From: Mycobacterium kyorinense
Lineage (GTDB): Bacteria > Actinomycetota > Actinomycetes > Mycobacteriales > Mycobacteriaceae
NCBI RefSeq assembly: GCF_002101735.1
Contig: NZ_LQPE01000159.1
Coordinates: 1 to 64,000 of the forward strand
Direction: 5' to 3'
Length of the DNA: 64,000 bases
Shown: piece by piece, positions 61,161 to 64,000 of the stretch
How positions within the stretch are numbered: position 1 is the stretch's first letter
How the letters are laid out: each line of letters begins with the position of its first letter
Made by a program: the position numbers and the translations under genes
Notes under the pieces: generated by a model
What the model saw: only the letters and a program-made list of their open reading frames with translations
Databases searched by the model: none
Told to the model about the DNA's origin: nothing

Positions 61161-61559
61161 TCAGCGGCGAGCGATGCAGAAGTGGGTCAAGAGTTGTTGC
61201 CCGGCAAGGGAAATCGGGGGAGCACCGCGATGGGCGCCGCCGAAACGGGACCAGGCTGCCGACACGGAGATCGGCGGCGAAGACCACCGCCACAATGGCG
61301 TCGAACGCAATCGCGGTGGTAGCGCGCGGTGCAGCGCTATGGCGTCGAACGCCTTCTGCGTGATGGGCGACGAACCGTGGTCGGTCTCCGCGCGCTCGAG
61401 GTCGTCGGCAACCAGTGACACCGATGACGGCGCAGCAGACGACGCGAACTCGAATTGCACCAGCCCGTAACCGATGACGCCGACCAGGGTGCAGATCGCG
61501 ACAACGACGGCAACGGCCGACCGCCACCATCGCGGTCTGGGTCGGTCGCTGAAAGTCAC
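61161..61559 (-). CDS. Membrane-anchored small protein, unknown
   Basis: A 132-residue protein with a basic N-terminus (DRPRPRWWRS) and one membrane helix (AVAVVVAICTLVGVIGYGLV). Extracellular residues follow, up to about 80, then an arginine/serine-rich tail that looks less protein-like. A frameshift after ALHRALPPR is possible, because the next frame also stays open. The GTG start is supported by an extended -10 box nine bases away. No family is recognised. Confidence 0.5.
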   Translation of the reverse strand: MTFSDRPRPRWWRSAVAVVVAICTLVGVIGYGLVQFEFASSAAPSSVSLVADDLERAETDHGSSPITQKAFDAIALHRALPPRLRSTPLWRWSSPPISVSAAWSRFGGAHRGAPPISLAGQQLLTHFCIARR

Positions 61560-61568
61560 AGTGGCGAA

Positions 61569-61574
61569 ACTATA
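61569..61574 (-). promoter_or_regulatory. Extended -10 box of the membrane-anchored gene
   Basis: On the minus strand TGTTATAGT gives an extended -10 (TG-N-TATAGT) nine bases before the GTG at 61559. The region around it is AT-rich. No -35 is clear. Confidence 0.4.
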
Positions 61575-61682
61575 ACAGCACGTCAACGGCTATTTTTTCG
61601 TCAACCGCGATTCTATGTGCGCTCATATTTATCGAGCAGCGGTTCATAGAACAACGACACCAACCGGTCACCGACTGTTCAT

Positions 61683-62855
61683 TTAGTTGATGCCCGTGAG
61701 GAACTCGGCGTTGTGTTCGCCCACTTCCGGCGGCGGATCGGTCGCCGCGGCGGTGAACGTCGAATAGCGGGCCGGGGTACGGATCAGCGTGACGGCGTCC
61801 TCACCGCTGCCGACCTCGAGCGCCAGCTTGTTCTCCGCGAACAGCGGCGTGTCGACGACCTGCTTCCAGGTGTACGGCAGACAGGCCATGATGCCGTTGC
61901 GGCGCAACAACTCCACCCACTCCGCCGACGTCTTGGTGGAAAGCGTCGACTCGAGTTCGTCGGTGAGTTCGCTGTAATTGATCGACCGCGAGCGCTGGTC
62001 GGCGAACCGCTCGTCGTCGAGCAGATCGGGACGGTCGATCGTTCGGCACAACAGCTCCCAGTGCTTGGGCACATACGCGCTGATGACGACGTAGCCGTCG
62101 GCGGTACGGAAAGCGTCTGAGGGCTGGGTGGCGAAACCAACGCTCTTGCGTCCCTTGGGTTTCGGTGGTTGGTCGCTGCTGTTGGCCCGGTTCAGGTGCA
62201 CGGTCAGCTGGTTTACCTGAAGGCTCACCGCGACGTCGTACATGGCGACGGTGACGACGTCGGCCACACCGTGCCGCTCGCGGTTGAGCAGCGCGGCCAA
62301 AACCGCCTGGGCGAGCACATGCCCGCTGGCGTTGTCGACCAGTTGGAACGGGATGATCTGCGGCTTGCCGTCCGGCGTGCGCATGCCTGTGGTCATGCCG
62401 GCTTCGGCGGCCACCATCAAGTCGACGCCCGGCCGGTCGCCGTGCGGACCGTTGCCGCCGAACGCCGACAGCCGCGCGTAGACCAATCGTGGGTTGCGCG
62501 ACTGCAATTCGCTCGGGCCCAGCCCCAGTCGTTCCATCACCCCCGGCCGGAAACCTTCGAGGACGACGTCGGCGGTGTCGACCAGCCGCAGTATCTGCTG
62601 CTTACCTTCGTCGGAGGTCAGGTCCACCGCGACCGATTTCTTGCCGCGGTTGTTCGGCAGAAAGTACGTCGCCAGCGGCGGGCGGCCGGGCAAGACGGAG
62701 GTGATCTGCCGAGCGGCTTCACCGCCCGGCGCCTCCACCTTGATGACCTCGGCGCCCAGGTCTGCCAGCACCTGCCCCGCCAGCGGGCCCGCCACGTTCT
62801 GGGTGAAGTCGAGCACCCGGAAACCGTCAAGAGGCTTGGGGCCGCCGGTAGTCAC
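61683..62855 (-). CDS. Class III (CaiB/BaiF) CoA-transferase (Rv3272-like)
   Basis: A 390-residue family III CoA-transferase. N-terminal GFRVLDFTQNVAGPLAGQVLADLGAEVIKVE is the nucleotide-type motif, with catalytic Asp likely in PGVDLMVAA. Further blocks are FLPNNRGKKSVAVDL and FGFATQPSDAFRTADGY-like segments. Substrates could be carnitine, bile acids or dicarboxylates; the sequence does not tell. The GTG start overlaps the methyltransferase stop by four bases (GTGA), so the two genes are co-translated. Confidence 0.9.
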   Translation of the reverse strand: MTTGGPKPLDGFRVLDFTQNVAGPLAGQVLADLGAEVIKVEAPGGEAARQITSVLPGRPPLATYFLPNNRGKKSVAVDLTSDEGKQQILRLVDTADVVLEGFRPGVMERLGLGPSELQSRNPRLVYARLSAFGGNGPHGDRPGVDLMVAAEAGMTTGMRTPDGKPQIIPFQLVDNASGHVLAQAVLAALLNRERHGVADVVTVAMYDVAVSLQVNQLTVHLNRANSSDQPPKPKGRKSVGFATQPSDAFRTADGYVVISAYVPKHWELLCRTIDRPDLLDDERFADQRSRSINYSELTDELESTLSTKTSAEWVELLRRNGIMACLPYTWKQVVDTPLFAENKLALEVGSGEDAVTLIRTPARYSTFTAAATDPPPEVGEHNAEFLTGIN

Positions 62856-63763
62856 GAACCCGCGCCCCGCACCGCGGTGCAGTAGTAGTTCTCCGCGGAC
62901 TCGGCGTCGCTGCGCGGCGGAATCGGTAAACCGTTGTCGGACAACAACTGACTGGCCAGGGTGCGCGTGGTGCGCCAGCCCCGCTCGTCGAGGTAGGTTG
63001 CCACGTCGTGACGCCCGCCGGCGTACCACAGGTCGTCGATGTGGGCGTCCAACCCGTGCTCGTACCACTTTTGCGCGGCCGCGTGCATGACCCGCAGGGA
63101 TTCCGGGGAATTCAGAAAAATCTCCGCGACCAGCCGGCTGCCGTCGGCGCTGAGCGCAGTGATGTTGTCCAGCAAGCGATCCTGAGCTTCGGGCGGCAGG
63201 AACGCCAGCAGGCCCTCGGCGATCCAGGCGGCGGGCTGCCGCGCGTCGAAACCGGCCTGCCGCAGTGCGGCCGGCCAGTCATGGCGCAGGTCGATCGGCA
63301 CCGTTCGCAGCAAGGCCGTCGGCTCGGCACCGAGCTCGGCCACCGTCGCGGCCTTGAACTCCAGGACCTGCGGCTGGTCGATCTCGTAGACCGTCATGTC
63401 GGCGGGCCACGACAGCCGGTACCCACGCGCATCCAGCCCGGAGGCCAAGATGACCGTCTGGCGGACGCCGGCCGCCGCCGCTTCGGCGACAAAGCTGTCG
63501 ATGAAGCGGGTGCGCACGGTCAGCAGGTCGGTCATCGGCTGCATGCCCCACGGGTGGTCGGGGATGTCGACCTCCGCCGCGTCGAGTTCGCCGGCCGCCC
63601 ACCGGGTGAAGAAGTCGACGCCGACGGCCCGAACCAGCGGCTCGGCGAACCGGTCGTCGATGAGCCCGGCCCTGGTGGCGCGGGCCCTTCCGGCGGCCAC
63701 CATGGTTGCGGTGGCACCCACGCTGGTCGCCAAGTCCCAGGTGTCGTTGTCGGTCCGCGCCAT
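62852..63763 (-). CDS. SAM-dependent methyltransferase, TIGR00027 type
   Basis: A class I methyltransferase of 303 residues in the mycobacterial leucine-carboxyl-methyltransferase-like family. DNDTWDLATSVGATATMVAAGRA is the family's N-terminus, VILASGLDARGYRLSWP the SAM motif I, VYEIDQPQVLEFK motif II, and WIAEGLLAFLP a later block. Such enzymes occur as large paralog groups; the substrate is unknown. It is divergent from the membrane gene at the window end. Confidence 0.9.
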   Translation of the reverse strand: MARTDNDTWDLATSVGATATMVAAGRARATRAGLIDDRFAEPLVRAVGVDFFTRWAAGELDAAEVDIPDHPWGMQPMTDLLTVRTRFIDSFVAEAAAAGVRQTVILASGLDARGYRLSWPADMTVYEIDQPQVLEFKAATVAELGAEPTALLRTVPIDLRHDWPAALRQAGFDARQPAAWIAEGLLAFLPPEAQDRLLDNITALSADGSRLVAEIFLNSPESLRVMHAAAQKWYEHGLDAHIDDLWYAGGRHDVATYLDERGWRTTRTLASQLLSDNGLPIPPRSDAESAENYYCTAVRGAGS

Positions 63764-63796
63764 GTTCAGCAGCCTAACGACCTCTAAGATCGCCTG

Positions 63797-64000
63797 GTGA
63801 CCTCCTCCAGCCCCGCCGGCCTCGACCATGTCTGTCACGACGAGTCCGCACACGCCGCGCCTCCGCGGGACGCCGCCTGGCATCGGCGGGCCCGGTGGGC
63901 GCGACGGCTGGCGTGGGTCAGCCTGGTTGCGATGCTCGCCGAGGGCGTGATCGGGCTATCGGAAGGCCTGGCTGTCGGGTCGATCGCGCTGACCGGCTGG
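63797..64000 (+). CDS. Cation-efflux-like membrane protein, start only (Rv3271c-like)
   Basis: The first 68 residues of a gene running off the window. After a polar N-terminus with His and Cys (HVCHDESAHAA) comes a basic patch (RRARWARRLAW) and the first membrane segment, LVAMLAEGVIGLSEGLAVGSIAL. The pattern resembles cation diffusion facilitators, consistent with Rv3271c at this place. The GTG start has no strong ribosome-binding site. Divergent from the methyltransferase by 33 bases. Confidence 0.65.
   Translation, partial: MTSSSPAGLDHVCHDESAHAAPPRDAAWHRRARWARRLAWVSLVAMLAEGVIGLSEGLAVGSIALTGW

Overview
The window comes from a high-GC actinobacterium and is almost certainly chromosome of a slow-growing, non-tuberculous Mycobacterium. 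It carries two PPE-family genes, a secreted SapM-type acid phosphatase, a 13E12-type HNH gene, many 1-4 base start/stop overlaps and several leaderless-looking promoters. The gene order follows the sdh-to-Rv3271c region of M. tuberculosis H37Rv in inverted orientation. Comparisons with H37Rv are from memory, not from a search.

Left part (1-20.4 kb): sdhCDAB (minus strand) is followed by the divergent nucleoside-salvage run cdd-deoA-add, a coupled FetAB-type ABC pair, an Rv3311-like protein, sapM, upp, pmmB-deoD, amiB1-amiA1, a DUF559 nuclease-like gene flanked by inverted 62-bp repeats, an Rv3304-like cyclotransferase-fold protein, lpdA and glpD2. Most of this is energy metabolism and scavenging of nucleosides and peptides.

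Accessory stretch (20.4-29.2 kb): where H37Rv has phoY1, Rv3300c, atsB and lpqC, this window has a small membrane protein, a YCII-like protein, a PadR regulator that appears split by a frameshift, an MFS transporter, a nonsense-truncated pseudouridine synthase remnant, psuG, an orphan pstS, a PPE gene and a DUF732 secreted protein.

Middle (29.2-43.5 kb): nei and lhr lie downstream of two tandem TetR paralogs, one with an altered C-terminus. A large-subunit catalase gene has a good SigF-type promoter. The lysine catabolic genes pcd, a DUF1338/HglS-type 2-oxoadipate oxygenase, lrpA and lat follow; together they suggest lysine is converted to 2-hydroxyglutarate.

SigF region (43.5-46.9 kb): rsbW-sigF is preceded by four small minus-strand genes, including a UsfY-like gene, and followed by an antisense-overlapping STAS-domain gene. 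Both flanks look lineage-specific.

Right part (47-64 kb): the acyl-CoA carboxylase genes accA3, accE5 and accD5 with sufE, sseA and maf; then birA, a PH-domain membrane protein, a GtrA-like protein, purK-purE, fadE25, an HNH (13E12) gene, a PPE-SVP gene, a small membrane-anchored protein, a class III CoA-transferase, a TIGR00027-type methyltransferase and the start of a cation-efflux-like membrane protein. No tRNA, rRNA, CRISPR array or complete insertion sequence was seen.
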